Assembly: GCA_009617715.1 (NCBI GenBank)
Contig: VTFK01000442.1
Span: 124,001-188,000 of the forward strand
Length of the DNA: 64,000 nt
Reading direction: 5' to 3'
From: Plectrocnemia conspersa
Taxonomy: Eukaryota > Arthropoda > Insecta > Trichoptera > Polycentropodidae
Position numbers and translations under genes: made by a program. Within the stretch, counting starts at the first letter, position 1. Each line of letters begins with the position of its first letter. Shown one piece after another: positions 35,971 to 48,312 of this stretch. Under the pieces are notes generated by a model. That model did not search any database, had not been told where the DNA came from, and worked only from the letters and a program-made list of their open reading frames with translations.

Positions 35971-38900
35971 CTTAGAAAGTGTATTGCATTTAGCTAATCT
36001 CACTGGATTTATGACCGACAAGCATAAAATTTACAATGACACTTGAAAGACAAAGTCATCACAACTTGCCGCTGTGTCATAATAGGATCTAGTTTATAGC
36101 GCTTTTACCGCTTTTAAGACTTAAAACATATTTTTCATTGTTCACTTCGAAAGAGCATTTGTACCTGCCGATGGTTTATTCAATGGACCCCAGACTTTGT
36201 ATAAACACGAAGCAATTTTTTATATATAAGACTAGAATTTTATATTATCTGTTTAAAAAAGTAATTTAAAGTTGCGCGTTACTTCAAACGCAGACGTGTC
36301 TCAAGAAAAGTTATATCAAACTCAATTTAAAATGCCTACCTTACTATATTGAAACATTTACTAAATAACGACCTATCCTTTTTTACGATTAGTGTTAAAA
36401 TTTGCGCCATAAAATACCGACATTTGTATTTTCTCAACGAAACTTGCGTAAATTTCAGTATATGTGTCACGTTATGCAACTCATTTTTAGAGGCCATGTT
36501 TTCAAACAATGATTATAACAATTACGCCTGTACGCGGAAATCATGAAAATTTCGCAATGCTTTTTTTCAAGCAAAAGCATTGTCCATAATAAGCGGAAGT
36601 GCAATTTTTGCTCAATCATGTAATTTGTTGATTTTAAAGTACGATAGAATTTGACGTGAACTTCAATACCATCACTAAAGTTATTTATCTTAGCGAATGT
36701 CATGTATTGAATGACTTTCTAAAACATTGTAAATATTTGTCTATCCTTGGCTCGCATACATTTGAATATGTCTTCGTTGAAATGTGTATTGATATAATCT
36801 TATGTTTTATTTATATATTATATTTAGTTTTAATGAATGGGAATTCACCCATAAAATATCAGGGTTACAATTGCATAAACGATGAAAATAGTTGTTAAAA
36901 TTGTTAATAATAATAATAATTAAATATTTTTTTATACAGAGTTTAAATTATTAATAATATTAGTGTTCTTTGATAGCAAATATATAGTATTCTTAGTAAA
37001 ATAGTACTACATGTTTATATAACATTGTCTATGTATTTTTATTTTAAAGACAGTTTAAAAACTATTTATGTTTAACTATTTAAAAAGCAGTTAAAACTAA
37101 GCATTGTGAAAATTTTGCTACGCGTTTTAAATATTATATAAATAATCAAAAAGCTTGGCAATCGTGGATGTTAATTGTCAATACACTATATTAGTTAGAT
37201 GTAACCTTATACAATTTAAAGAATTTATTATGGCAATGAGACTTGACGTATTAATTAATATGACAAAGAAATATTTCATACACAGTTTTCCGACCTTGTG
37301 TGCAAATTTTCTATTGTGTGCAATGTTATGTTTTTCAAGTACTATTGGAGGCGAAAAATCAGGAACATACGAATAAGGTTAAAAATTCTCCATTTAGCCT
37401 TAGTAAGTCAACAAACTCATATTCCGTTGATCATTTTGAGGTCAAACGATTTTTGAACAGGTGCTCATTATTTCAACACGACCCATTGTGAATCTGAAAC
37501 GCGAGCATTAAAGGTCCAAGAACTCGTTATTGAAGTTCATTGCATTTTGACCCGGACGACAAGAGTGTTCAGTTTGAATATTCAAAGCTTTATACTTTTA
37601 CTTCTTGAAAGTTGAAAAGAAAAACAAACGACCACCGGTAACCTCTAAACTGTGCGATATTTTGAACGCTTGCCCAAGGGCTCTGCGAAATTAGATTTTT
37701 CTTGTCACACTAATTGCTAAAAATTTTTTAACTAGTTTATGCCACCATAACATATAACTCTTTAATTTCATGTTTAATGATATTTCAGGGCAATTTGAGG
37801 GAAAATATGGATAGTGACTTATTCTGATGAGATGTGCATTGTATATAATATCTGAAATATGTCTTAACGAAATCACAAGATTAACTAGACTACACTGTCA
37901 AAAATAATTAAGAAGTCATTTATAAGCACTAGGAATAAGAAAAATATATTTTCCTACATTACTTTTGAATAATTAGACGCATTTAAAACTGTTCGCGTTT
38001 GAATATATGAGATATTGTCTTTTCGTCAGCACATTATTTACACACGTTTGCAAAAGATAGAAGAATAAAATACACACGTGCTCTATTAAACTTGGCAGCA
38101 ATTTTTTCATGCACATACATCAAGAAGTATAGCTTTCACTAGATCAAAACAAGATTGACAAGAACATGAAATGGATTTGTAGACATCAGATGTGTGAAGT
38201 ATAAGCATTGAATTCTACTTTTTGTAAGAGCTTTGTAAACACTATCATCTATTTTTGATTTCCAATTTTCCTGATCATTTATAAGTCGGAGAATCACTTC
38301 TTTGATTCCACTTAAAATACAATAAAGTTTTGACTCCTACCATCGAAGTCCAGAGAAGTAAAAAAGCAACGATCGAGTCTAGCTTAAGCTGCCAAGAGTT
38401 TACTTCATCTTTGAGACAGTTAGAAGATTTTACAACGCAGCACTACGGCTCGAATGACACATCACGTATGTATATTTTAAAATCCCTTTACAGTACACAC
38501 ATGTAAGTGTTTATTTAATTTAATTTTAAATAATTCATGAACTTTTTTTAATTTAAATTGAAAATAAACGTAAGTCTTTTACAGATATTATTAACTAATC
38601 AAAGTTTAATAAAATAATGAGTTGTTTTTCTATAACTCTACATATCGATATACATAAATACATATTATATATCGTTATCAAATTATATACAAGCATATTT
38701 ATATGTATGTTAGTATATCGATCCGAACTCTGTGTCATGTATCAAGTAAAACGATAATTATATTAAAATGCGAGATTATCATCGTACGAATCGACGCGAC
38801 GCAATTACTGACCGCCGTTTTCCAAGAAATGTTTGTAATAATAAAAAAGTAATCGCAAACTTGACATTGATCGTTTTTCAAACAAGGAGAGCGATGATTT

Positions 38901-39834
38901 TTTAAATTATATTTACGATCAGTTAAATCAATCGGTCAATGCCATTAACGCGCATGTCACTTATGTTGCACATGAAAAACGCGTGTCCTACTTTCTCTCG
39001 GTGCTAGATGGCATTGATTGGACTTATATAAGATGGTTTCTATTCCATAGAGACTAAGATAATTAGGGTGTAATCTGATTATAATTATTCCTATGATAAA
39101 TAATTCAGCGGCATCTAATTGATTGTACAACAAATATATGATAGATAAATTTGACTAATCTATAGAAGTACTAAAAAATAATTCCATTAAAAATACAGTA
39201 TTATACAAATGAAAGGCTTAAAATAAATATCAACTGCATATATACAGGAAAGTAATATACACAATCTATGAAAATATAATCAAGTGTGTTATAACTTTTA
39301 AACAGAGTCTTTATTTTTCGTCATATAACATTAATATTTAATTTATTGTAAATACATCATTTATGGACGATGTTTATAATGGCATTCAGTGAATGTCCTG
39401 ACTTAATCATGTCACTGGTTTAATTCAATCAATCTTAGAGGAAATCGAATCTATTATATTGAGTTCTAAGCCAAAAATTCAGAAGAGTTCGGCTTTAAAA
39501 ACACTCGAAAATAGTATATTTTTACAATTTTAACGTTATTTTAGTATATTTTCGGTAGCTTTGCTAAAAATTTGGCGTTCGAATTAAATGTTGTAAAAAG
39601 CAAATTAGAGTAGCAAAAGATAGTCGAAAAATAAACTTTGTTTTTGATGTGGGTACTGTTAAATTATCTACGGTGTTCAAAAGTTAAAGCTAAAAAATAA
39701 TCGTATCGGGGAATAGAGCCTTGAAGTTGAATAAGGTCGTGGGTGTTAGTTAAATCACAACTACGCACAACAATTCGAGAGCGAGCACAAATAAAATAAA
39801 GTGCAAAAAATCATTTAAATAGAAAAATAAAAAA
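35971..39834. other. AT-rich stretch; possible TATA promoter near 39.02 kb
   Basis: No gene recognised. At 39025-39034 TTATATAAGA is preceded by a CCAAT-like inverted ATTGG, and the patch 38.76-39.03 kb is GC-richer, so a promoter is conceivable. No exon follows that I can support. Confidence 0.35.
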
Positions 39835-40170
39835 AGTTGAACAAATGGGTGCCACACGAATTGAATGATATGTATAAAAATCGTTCTGCGCTTTTTTTAC
39901 GCAACAGGAACAATTCACCGGAAGTATATCCTTTACGACATAATAATAATATGTAGTACTTCCGGTGTAGGCGCTAGCTCAATGCGTTTCAACGGGGTAA
40001 ATACAATCAATAGTGAGACACTGTAAATCTATTTTATTTTAAACCATTATGACCAGCTGACAATCAATAAATTTCATTATGCGCGACCTAGATAATTATA
40101 TTTTAAATACTCATTACGATATTTATCTGTGAGATTAGAAAAATTGAGGAAAACCTACTTTGTAATAAAA
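39835..40170 (+). mobile_element. mariner relic, second copy
   Basis: A frame reading LNKWVPHELND then NRSALFLRNRNNS matches the start of the mariner catalytic region with an internal deletion. The downstream block (39.95-40.17 kb) follows that of the relic at 27.9-28.2 kb. Strongly decayed. Confidence 0.6.
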
Positions 40171-40384
40171 AATAAAAATGTAATAATTGGATCCGAACCA
40201 TTTTGTAAAACTTAAGCCCTATTTTATGTATGAGTAGAATAATATAATCAGAGATAAAAAATAACAATTGTCTTGTAATACGTTAATCTCATGTTTGCTC
40301 CATTCTTAACATTTGCAGCATTTCACAAAGACGTAAAAAATAGTTTCATATCGCTATAAAAATAGTTTAAAAGCATAAACTCCC

Positions 40385-40510
40385 GACGGAATTTAAGCAA
40401 TACCCCGGACACGAGAAAGTTGCATCAAGTGAGCAGTGCCGACCATCGACTGAGAAAACAACCGCTTCCCTCTTTTTAACACATGGTACAGTTTTGACGT
40501 TTAAAATATA
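40385..40510 (-). repeat. Dispersed repeat R, copy E (inverted)
   Basis: The reverse complement contains GAGGGAAGCGGTTGTTTTCT then CAGTCGATGGTC and later TTTCTCGTGTCC, matching copy C through the block and its tail. This is the only copy in reverse orientation. Confidence 0.6.
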
Positions 40511-42439
40511 GAGTTCAATCCGATCATTAAAAATGACTAGATTCTTCATACACAAGCAAGGCTACAAAAACCTTAAGTTAACAATAATTACCTAAACTAG
40601 TACTTGGACAAAAATATGCACAATAATAAGGATTTATAACTTAATACATTTGTTTTACAAAAAATGAACACTGATAAATTTATCAATATCTTAAGAGTAA
40701 TGTAACATCTATAATATTTCAGCTTAAATTAATTTTATATTATAATCCCTTCTCATTTTTTTTGTTATTATAATTTTTTCTCAATAAAAAATAAATGATT
40801 TTTTTATTTAAAAAAAATTATGTATACAAATTTATAATTGAAAATTATTCATATTAATGTTTTTATATGCAAATAAATAAAATTTAAAATAAACTGAGTG
40901 TATTGCATTATTAATGACTTTAGTTATTGCTACTTAAAATTACTATTTATATCGTAATTAAAATCAGTACCTACTAGGGTTTCTATCATAGTCTATTTCA
41001 AACTATATTTAATTTCCTGTGACCTAAAATATACAAAAATATGATTATATTTTATTAGAAATGTATTTTTAACGAGTTAAATCGATTAAACACGTTTTTA
41101 AAGATATTTTTAATCGAAGCATAAAATATATAAAAAAGTAGTATGCTCTCATACATTGCCACAAAAGTGGAAGTGAATGAATTTCAAAAAAACAAGCACG
41201 CGAAAAAATTTTGGCAGCGTTGCCAACCAAGTCTATGTTAATTTATTCTGCAAAGCAGATGTTAGCTAGTTAAGAATCTTGATGCAGCTGTGAAACCAGC
41301 TAAGGTTGAAATGTCAAACATGTAAAACGTAAAGTCAAGAGTCCATAAAAACTGTATATCTCTTTACAGTGTAATACAAGACGATTTCATCCATGTATGA
41401 TATATAATGTATGACTAAACTGAGTGACCGCAATCCGCAACATCAATCACGTTTGATTTTTTATTGTACTCATAGAAATTTTAAGTGTAATGGATATATA
41501 TTTCTTTAATTAATTAATATTATTTAATTTATAATAATTTTAAGCTAAATGTATTATATTACTAGGAGTTGTATATTAAATAATTAACTACCGCCTGTGT
41601 TGTTTTATTCGAAAATGTTGACATAATTTATTACATCCCAGAATCCCAAGATAAGCAAAGGTGTCCAATATGAGAAACCCTAGAATATATGATAATAGTT
41701 ACTTGTATTACGGTGGCCATATTTACTCGGGGAAAATAAGTAAAAAAGCTTGTGTCTACATACAAGTGATAGTTCGAAACCTCGGAGTAAGAAAAAGTTC
41801 TCAGAAAGTGTTAAATCATAAGAACGATCTAGTTTGTATTTGTGAAGGTTGTTTGAGTTGATATGCAATACACAATTGTAGGAAGTATTTTCAAGAGTAA
41901 GAAACGTCACACTATATGATAATGCGATATCAAAATATGTACCCCAGCTCAATGAAGTATGCTTAACAAGGTGAGACACTAAGTCACGCGTAGGATAAAA
42001 AAAACAACAGGCATAGCGCCGGTAAACCGATGGAGTAGAAAACCGCGAAATACGATACTTGCCAGGTTCGATTTCACCTATTTATAAAGTAATAATGATA
42101 CTAGGAATGTCCCATTGAGATATATTTTTAGAATCATTGTTATAAGAGCAAGGACTTTTCTATACAATAAATATACTAATCATATATGAGAGCAGTAATG
42201 TGTTAAAGTCGCACCTTGTGAGCAGTGGTTGGCATACTCATTCAGTTTATTAAAAAAAAATATCTACCGAAAATGAAAAATGTCTAAAATCACGCTGTTG
42301 AAAAATCAGGTATTCTTCGATAAGTTCTGGAGCATACTTATAAATCATGATTTCGAATACTTTAACTGTGGCTATGTAGACTGTGTAGGTATCCTACAGA
42401 TAAAACTGAATTTAACAAATCCGCATGAGAATTATAAGT
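40511..42439. other. AT-rich stretch without recognised gene
   Basis: Nothing coding recognised. A box A/box B-like pair at 42010-42074 is discussed among the rejected items. Confidence 0.45.
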
Positions 42440-43180
42440 AAAAATGAAACATTCTAAAAACATATGGAATGTCTTCTAAAGACAATTTAGAATATATTTC
42501 ATATACAAGATAAAGAGGAACGGTCCGAGAAAACTTTCCTAAGGAACTCCAGCTGGAATTTTACATGGGATCAAGTGTTCATTATTTAGCGAAACAATAT
42601 TGCTTCTACTTTTCAGATATGAGCGAATTACGCGTATCAGATAGTCAGGGGCTATGTTTTTGTATAGTTTATCAATCAAACCGTCAAGCCATACTGTGTC
42701 GAAAGCTTTTTCTATATCTAACATTAAAAGACCCGTACTTTTTTCATATTAAAATTAGCGCTTATGTGCTCCGTTAAACTATTAAGTTGATGTATTGTCG
42801 AGTGATTTTCGTGGAAAGCAAACCGTTCGTTAATAATTTTATTCCTCAAAGATTATTTTATACGCACAAGGATTATTTTTTCAATTATTTTAATAATATA
42901 CGGTAATAAACCGATGGGGCGATAACTAATCAGATTTGTAGGAACCTTATCGTTTTTTTTATCGGATGAATTTTAGCTGCTTTCAAAACGGTTGTGAAAT
43001 ACCCAAAATATAAGCAAGCGTTAATGATGTTTGTTAAGTAATGGATGCAAATTCTAGGAACGTATTTAACCAACGTGTTATCTAATCTGTCAATTCCATG
43101 ACAAGTTTTTAATAACATTTAAAATTTCCCGTGAACTAATTTTGCGCATTAAATCCTTATCTACCGCGGATGCTTATATT
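42440..43180 (-). pseudogene. Jockey-like non-LTR reverse transcriptase fragment
   Basis: With several frameshifts the minus strand gives, in RT order, YLTNIINACLYFGYF, KAAKIHPI, YRPIGLLPYIIKIIEKII, FAFHENHSTIHQL, MLDIEKAFDTVWLDGLIDKL, IRSYLKSRSNIVSLN, KIPAGVP and FLGPFLFILYM. This covers the fingers and first palm motifs of a jockey-clade reverse transcriptase; the catalytic YADD block is not reached. Multiple stops make it inactive. Confidence 0.9.
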
Positions 43181-43304
43181 TTTCTTGTTGCTCTATATAC
43201 TTCGTTTTAAATGCTTAAAATTTTTAGTAAGTTCGTACGATACCGAAAAAGTGTCAATCAACATATCTACCTTACTTTGATCAATTGGTACGACTTTAAC
43301 AGCG

Positions 43305-44470
43305 ATTTGTTACTATATTATCAGTTTCATCTTAAAAGCCACCACAGAATAGCTCACAAAATAGGACTCTCACCTAAAAAAAAGAAACACTAGTTTGCGG
43401 TATTCCTGGACATACATATGCCCTTCGATAAAACTGACTTAAAGGTTTTATATAAATAAGCTTAAAATTTAACTTCTTGCATTCCTTATATATGGTCTAA
43501 GATAGCTACTCAAAATTGTGTGTAACGTAGGAGTACCACGGGGATCTATGCTAGGCAGTTCTGTACCTCATATTTACAAATTATCTACTATAAACTAGAG
43601 GCATAATGATAATACTGTAGTAATATCGAGCCATTCCAACTCAAATTTATCATCGAAAATACTTCAACTAGAATTGAAAAAAATCAGCGTTGCTTTAAAC
43701 AAGTGGAGAATATAGGCCACCTAAAGAAAGAAGCCAATTAAACGTCACACTAAACAACGAAACTCTTCATGAAAAGCAATAAATTTGAACTAAGACAAAT
43801 GAACTGACTAATAAGTAAAAGTTATATCTTTTCGCTTGAAAACAAGGTGCACGTGTATAAGAAAATACTCAAATCAGTGTGAACCTGTCAGGAACATCAA
43901 TTGAACCACTCTTTTCCGTCTAAGAAAAAATGGATTTCTTTGTTAAAATGGGACACCGCTGCAGAAAACCTTTGAACAGATTGTCACAAAATATTTGATA
44001 TAAATAAGAAAGGATTAAAATATCCGTCGCATGGAAAAAAAGTTAACGCATGCATTCTGGTTTGCCCTCGAAACAGCCGTTCGTAATCTGCTCTAGCAGC
44101 AAACAACTATTTCAATAAAATTCGCACTGAAAAACGGCTCATAACAAAATCTTCCATGGTGGGGACCATGACTATAAATACGGGAACTAGGCCAACCAAG
44201 AATCAATATGTCTGAGAATTCACACTTGAACATCCACATGTTTAAGGCTTACGATCTTCAAGAGTTCCTCAACTCGAACTTGGACTAACCAACCAACTCA
44301 ACTCCAGGCTAGCGAAGATAGCAAAAGCCGCCCCTTTTCTCTTCGCATATACTGGTCCAGCTTTATGTCCGGAATCCAGAGTTCAAAAAAAGGCTGCATT
44401 AATCAGTGGATGATTTGGCCAACAAGATTATGGTTCTTGGACCGATGAATATAAATAGTTAAATATTAAT
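43305..44470 (+). pseudogene. Second non-LTR reverse transcriptase fragment, opposite orientation
   Basis: The plus strand gives QFHLKSHHRIAHKIG, then FAVFLDIHMPFDKTDLKVLY, GVPRGSMLGS and NTVVISS with LQLELKKISVALNKWRI. These correspond to the RT palm, the GVPQGS motif and the region after the catalytic Asp pair, which is degraded (NDNT where ADDT is expected). The later part to about 44470 is too decayed to align confidently. It overlaps the same RT region as the minus-strand fragment but differs in sequence, so it is a separate element. Confidence 0.75.
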
Positions 44471-46837
44471 AATACATTGTGTAATCACCGAATCGCTATT
44501 ATATAGGTCGCTGACTGAAAGAGTCAAGACAAAAAATCACGTTAAGTTCGATCGAATATCGCGGTTCACCTTACTTTGAATATAATGGTAAAATTTACTA
44601 TGAATTTTCACTGTCAAGTCATATGGTCAATAAGGAGACCCTTAGATTTTTTTCTGTTTTTGCAGATAAAAATAACATTGAAAGGACAAAGTTTTGCTAC
44701 CACAGATGAGATATAGCCATAATCGTTAAGTGCGTTAAGAATGTACCAAATAATGCATTCCTCAAATGTTTTTCGGATCGAACGAAACAAATAAATACAT
44801 ATATATCATGAAATTAAAAAAATGCTTTTATTTTTTTATCACAACTTGGATATTGTTAACTTTTGACTAGGTTAGCTAAACGTTGATTTTTAAAAGTTTA
44901 ATTAATAGTAGTATACAATAAATACATGTATGTATTGACAACTAATATTTAATCACATTTGTCAATATAATATTATATATATAAAAAATAGTTTTTTCAG
45001 TATGTCATTTATTTGTTTTATAATATTATATATATATATATATATATATTATTTGTTGATTTTAAATTAATGTAATGCTAGTACTCAATGAAATTGGAAT
45101 AATCAAAGAACTGTGCAAAGAAATATACATACATAGGAAAAACTTTATGAAACATTGATACAATATATAATATTATATTATAACAGAAATTTCATTCATT
45201 TTCAAACTGTGAATGAACTTGAATTATTATTGTCGTTTAAATATAGACAAAGACTTAACATCACCTTGAAAAGCGAGAAAAGTCACGAGAAAACGGATTT
45301 GCGTAATGATGAACAGAGTTATGTAAGTCGGCCTTTAGATCTATACTGCTTTGCTCATAAATTAAATATTAATTATTTAATCCAATTCATATTTTGTACT
45401 ATGACAATAAATCAATGCATTAAATAATCAGTGCCTATTTTGTAATTGGTATAATGCAATGTGCTGACGCGTTTGATATCCGATTCCATACGCTGCGTTT
45501 TATGACACGTGTCGCATCTGATTGGTTGTTGGCAAGATTGTGACGTGCAAGGTCGATAGGTAAATATGGAAATAATTAGTAATTATTGTGGTTTAGGTCG
45601 GTGATCTAAGCATATGGAATTGTACGTAAAGTTGATTGTTTTTTTATGAAGGTAGTTGATAAATATTTTAACTCTAATCTCGCATAGTTATCGTGTGTTA
45701 TTGTAATTAGCAACGTTTCTAAATCATATGCACTCCTGGTGACGTGATTCAAGATCATTTTCGACTTAGGAATAATTGCATTATTAAATTGCAATTGAAC
45801 GATGCAAATGGTAGATGGAATATTGTTCAAGTAAAGTATGTAACAATTCAGTTAAATTCATATATAGTATAAGTTTAAGTGTTCCTTATACAATAGGATA
45901 TGTAATAAACACAATAGGTTGGTAAATGTCCAAAGGTCATATAAAAAAATGTGGTGAATATGATTTATGTTGTGATTCATAATAAAGGCTTTGCGTAATG
46001 TACAATGTCGGAAATTAGGTTATATTGTTATTCTAGGAGAAGTGTTTCGTAATTTGTGTTCCACGAAAATATATAAAAAAATTTCCGATTCAAACAATGT
46101 TATCGATTTGTTCTTCCACGTGTAGATTAAAAACAAAGCAAATAAATTTTACTGATTAAAAGTTTAGCAAATATGAGTATTATGGTTGCCTCCTTGCGAA
46201 TTATTAGCACGATATTAGGAGCACGTAAATTAAGAGTCTAATTGTTCAATGATTTAAATATGTATAAAAGGTAGTCGGAAAGCAAAGATATAAAATGCTA
46301 GTAAAAATGTACTGATTTGACCACAGCCTCAGCTGCAGCGAAGTGTCATTTCCAGTGTATGTTTAAAATGGCCGTATCAATCGCCAATTGCGAGGATCAT
46401 TTTGTAATACGTTTATTGTGTGCCAAATAAGTTGTTTCATGTTATTGCAGTAAATTTAAAAGACTGATGTTGATCACGGGGAAATAAATGGAAAGTCATA
46501 TTGTCACTGAAGTTATCAAAAAAATAGTTTTGATAGTCATTTAAAAATTAAAATGTCCAGAAATGTTTTCTATGAAACAGTTAACACGAAATATAATATT
46601 ATGGTATTGGATATTCTTGCGTTTTTAATGAGTTTTGTATTTTTACTTTCAGAATATTTCTCGTATAACGACACAAATATACAGAATAGCTAATTGTTAT
46701 GTTCTTAACTAGGTGTCAGCATGTTTAATTTTTTTTATATATGGTAGGGTTATTTTGTCATATAATAAATTAATAAACGTACAGTTTCTGTAGTTAATAT
46801 AAGCATGTGATGTTCTCGAAGCCTTGCATGCGTCTAT
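44471..46837. other. AT-rich stretch without recognised gene
   Basis: Includes a (TA)n run. A GC-richer patch at 45450-45560 has an E-box-like CACGTG, an inverted CCAAT and TGACGTG, so a promoter is possible. No supported exon. Confidence 0.4.
45027..45049. repeat. (TA)n microsatellite
   Basis: About eleven uninterrupted TA units. Confidence 0.95.
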
Positions 46838-46975
46838 ATAATCCAGTCGTCTCCGAAGGTCGGGTTATACTCTGGATGTCATAGTTGGAACAGGTTTGAC
46901 GTGATGAGGGAAGCGGCTGCTTTCTCGGTCGCTGCTTGGCGTAGCTCCCATGAATTATCGTGTGCTCCAAGTCTA
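46838..46975 (+). repeat. Dispersed repeat R, copy C
   Basis: The best preserved copy: AATCCAG, then GTTGGAACAGGTTTGACGTG, ATGAGGGAAGCGGCTGCTTT, CTCGGTCGCTGCTTGG and ATTATCGTGTGCTCC. Confidence 0.7.
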
Positions 46976-48152
46976 AAGAAAATAGTTGAAGTGCTTGATA
47001 AATAATTTTGTTAGAAGTGAATCGACTATTTGCAATATATTAGTTCATATCTGCAAGCTTAGATATATTTCCAGTTTAATTTAAATGTATTATCAAGTGG
47101 TTTGAGATTATGTTTTTAATTCGTATTCACAATTTATCAAAAATACTTATTTAAACGATGATTGCAATACATGCAGAAAAAATGTTATGAGAAATATCTC
47201 TATTTAAGAACCATTACAAATTAAATAATTTTTACTTTATTTGTAAATAATTATTTGCAGTGTACAAAATATCTAATAATTTAAAATAACATTGAGGTTT
47301 ATTAGTCAGCATTTTAATATAATTTTATAATTTAAAATAATCTATAGTATAATATTCACACAAATGATAAATATTAGTATGTGCACCATGGCATGCATAC
47401 ACCAAATATCTTATATTAAAAATGACCTTTAATGTCAATGGAACTGTCACAGACGTCTCGGGTCTGAATTTTTCATCGTGACTGGCATCAAATTATATAT
47501 CTAGTTTATGTTTATTTCGTTGACTAAGTAATGGTTGCTATTTAGATTATTTTATAGTATGATGAAGAAAAGCAAATAATGCAAATTATTATCATAAAAA
47601 AATTCCTATCTGCGAAAAATCATCATACCATACGCAGTAATCTTATCGAATTCTGATATTGGACTTTAGAAACATTATAAAATACGATATTTAATATATC
47701 TAGATAAAACAATTTTTTTTTAATAAAAATAATAAGCTACTATGATTTTATTCTTAAATTCTTAACGCGGTTTAACAGTCAAGGTTTATTTTTTATTTTA
47801 ATAATTATATTATTTTTTTACAAAATATACACTATGTTGATAATATCATTTATACGGCAGTTAATTAAATATTAAAATAAAAAAGATATTATCATAATAC
47901 AATACGATTCTGTTTAATCATTTTACTTACATATGTTTAATAATACAATTATTGAATATTATTTTGTTTACAATGCTATAGGATGTGGTTGGATGCATAC
48001 AAATAGCTTATGATTCAGATTATTACAAGTGACTTAGATAACAAACTTATCAAAAATAAATCTTTCCAAAATTTTCATTTTAATTAAAAACAGTATTTGA
48101 GTTTAAAGCTAAATATTTTTACAAACTTTGCTTAAACCCACGCTTTGAAGTA
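46976..48152. other. AT-rich stretch without recognised gene
   Basis: Nothing recognised. Confidence 0.5.
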
Positions 48153-48312
48153 GACCCCCCAATAACACGGCAAATAGTGACTTGCTATTTGGATGCCCGT
48201 TACTTTGTGTTACGTACCTACGTATTGCAAAAAATTGTATGAGTATTTTTTAGTCCCTCAACTACACGCACCCAAATAGCACGTTCCCAATTTACCGTGT
48301 TATTAGGGAGTC
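48153..48312. mobile_element. 160-base foldback MITE with TA target duplication
   Basis: Long imperfect terminal inverted repeats of about 44 bases start GACCCCCCAATAACACGG on the left and GACTCCCTAATAACACGG on the right (reverse). Both continue with AAAT and TGCTATTTGG. TA dinucleotides at 48151-48152 and 48313-48314 flank it, as expected for a Tc1/mariner-mobilised MITE. No coding capacity. Confidence 0.85.

Noticed and set aside
36349..37491. Several overlapping 60-80 codon frames on both strands.
   Set aside because: Low-complexity residues typical of AT-rich DNA, mutually overlapping and without splice signals or domains.
39025..39034. TATATAAG as a genuine promoter.
   Set aside because: AT-rich sequence makes TATA matches common and no exon follows.
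42008..42076. Box A-like GGCATAGCGCCGG and box B-like GGTTCGATTTC, suggesting a tRNA or tRNA-derived SINE.
   Set aside because: No cloverleaf folds: acceptor and anticodon stems do not pair, and no second copy is seen in the window.
42440..44470. Single retrotransposon with twin-priming inversion.
   Set aside because: The two RT fragments overlap in domain coverage and differ in sequence, which inversion of one copy cannot give.
46369..46431. 20-codon frame starting ATGGCC with a good context.
   Set aside because: Too short to distinguish from chance; no conservation evidence.
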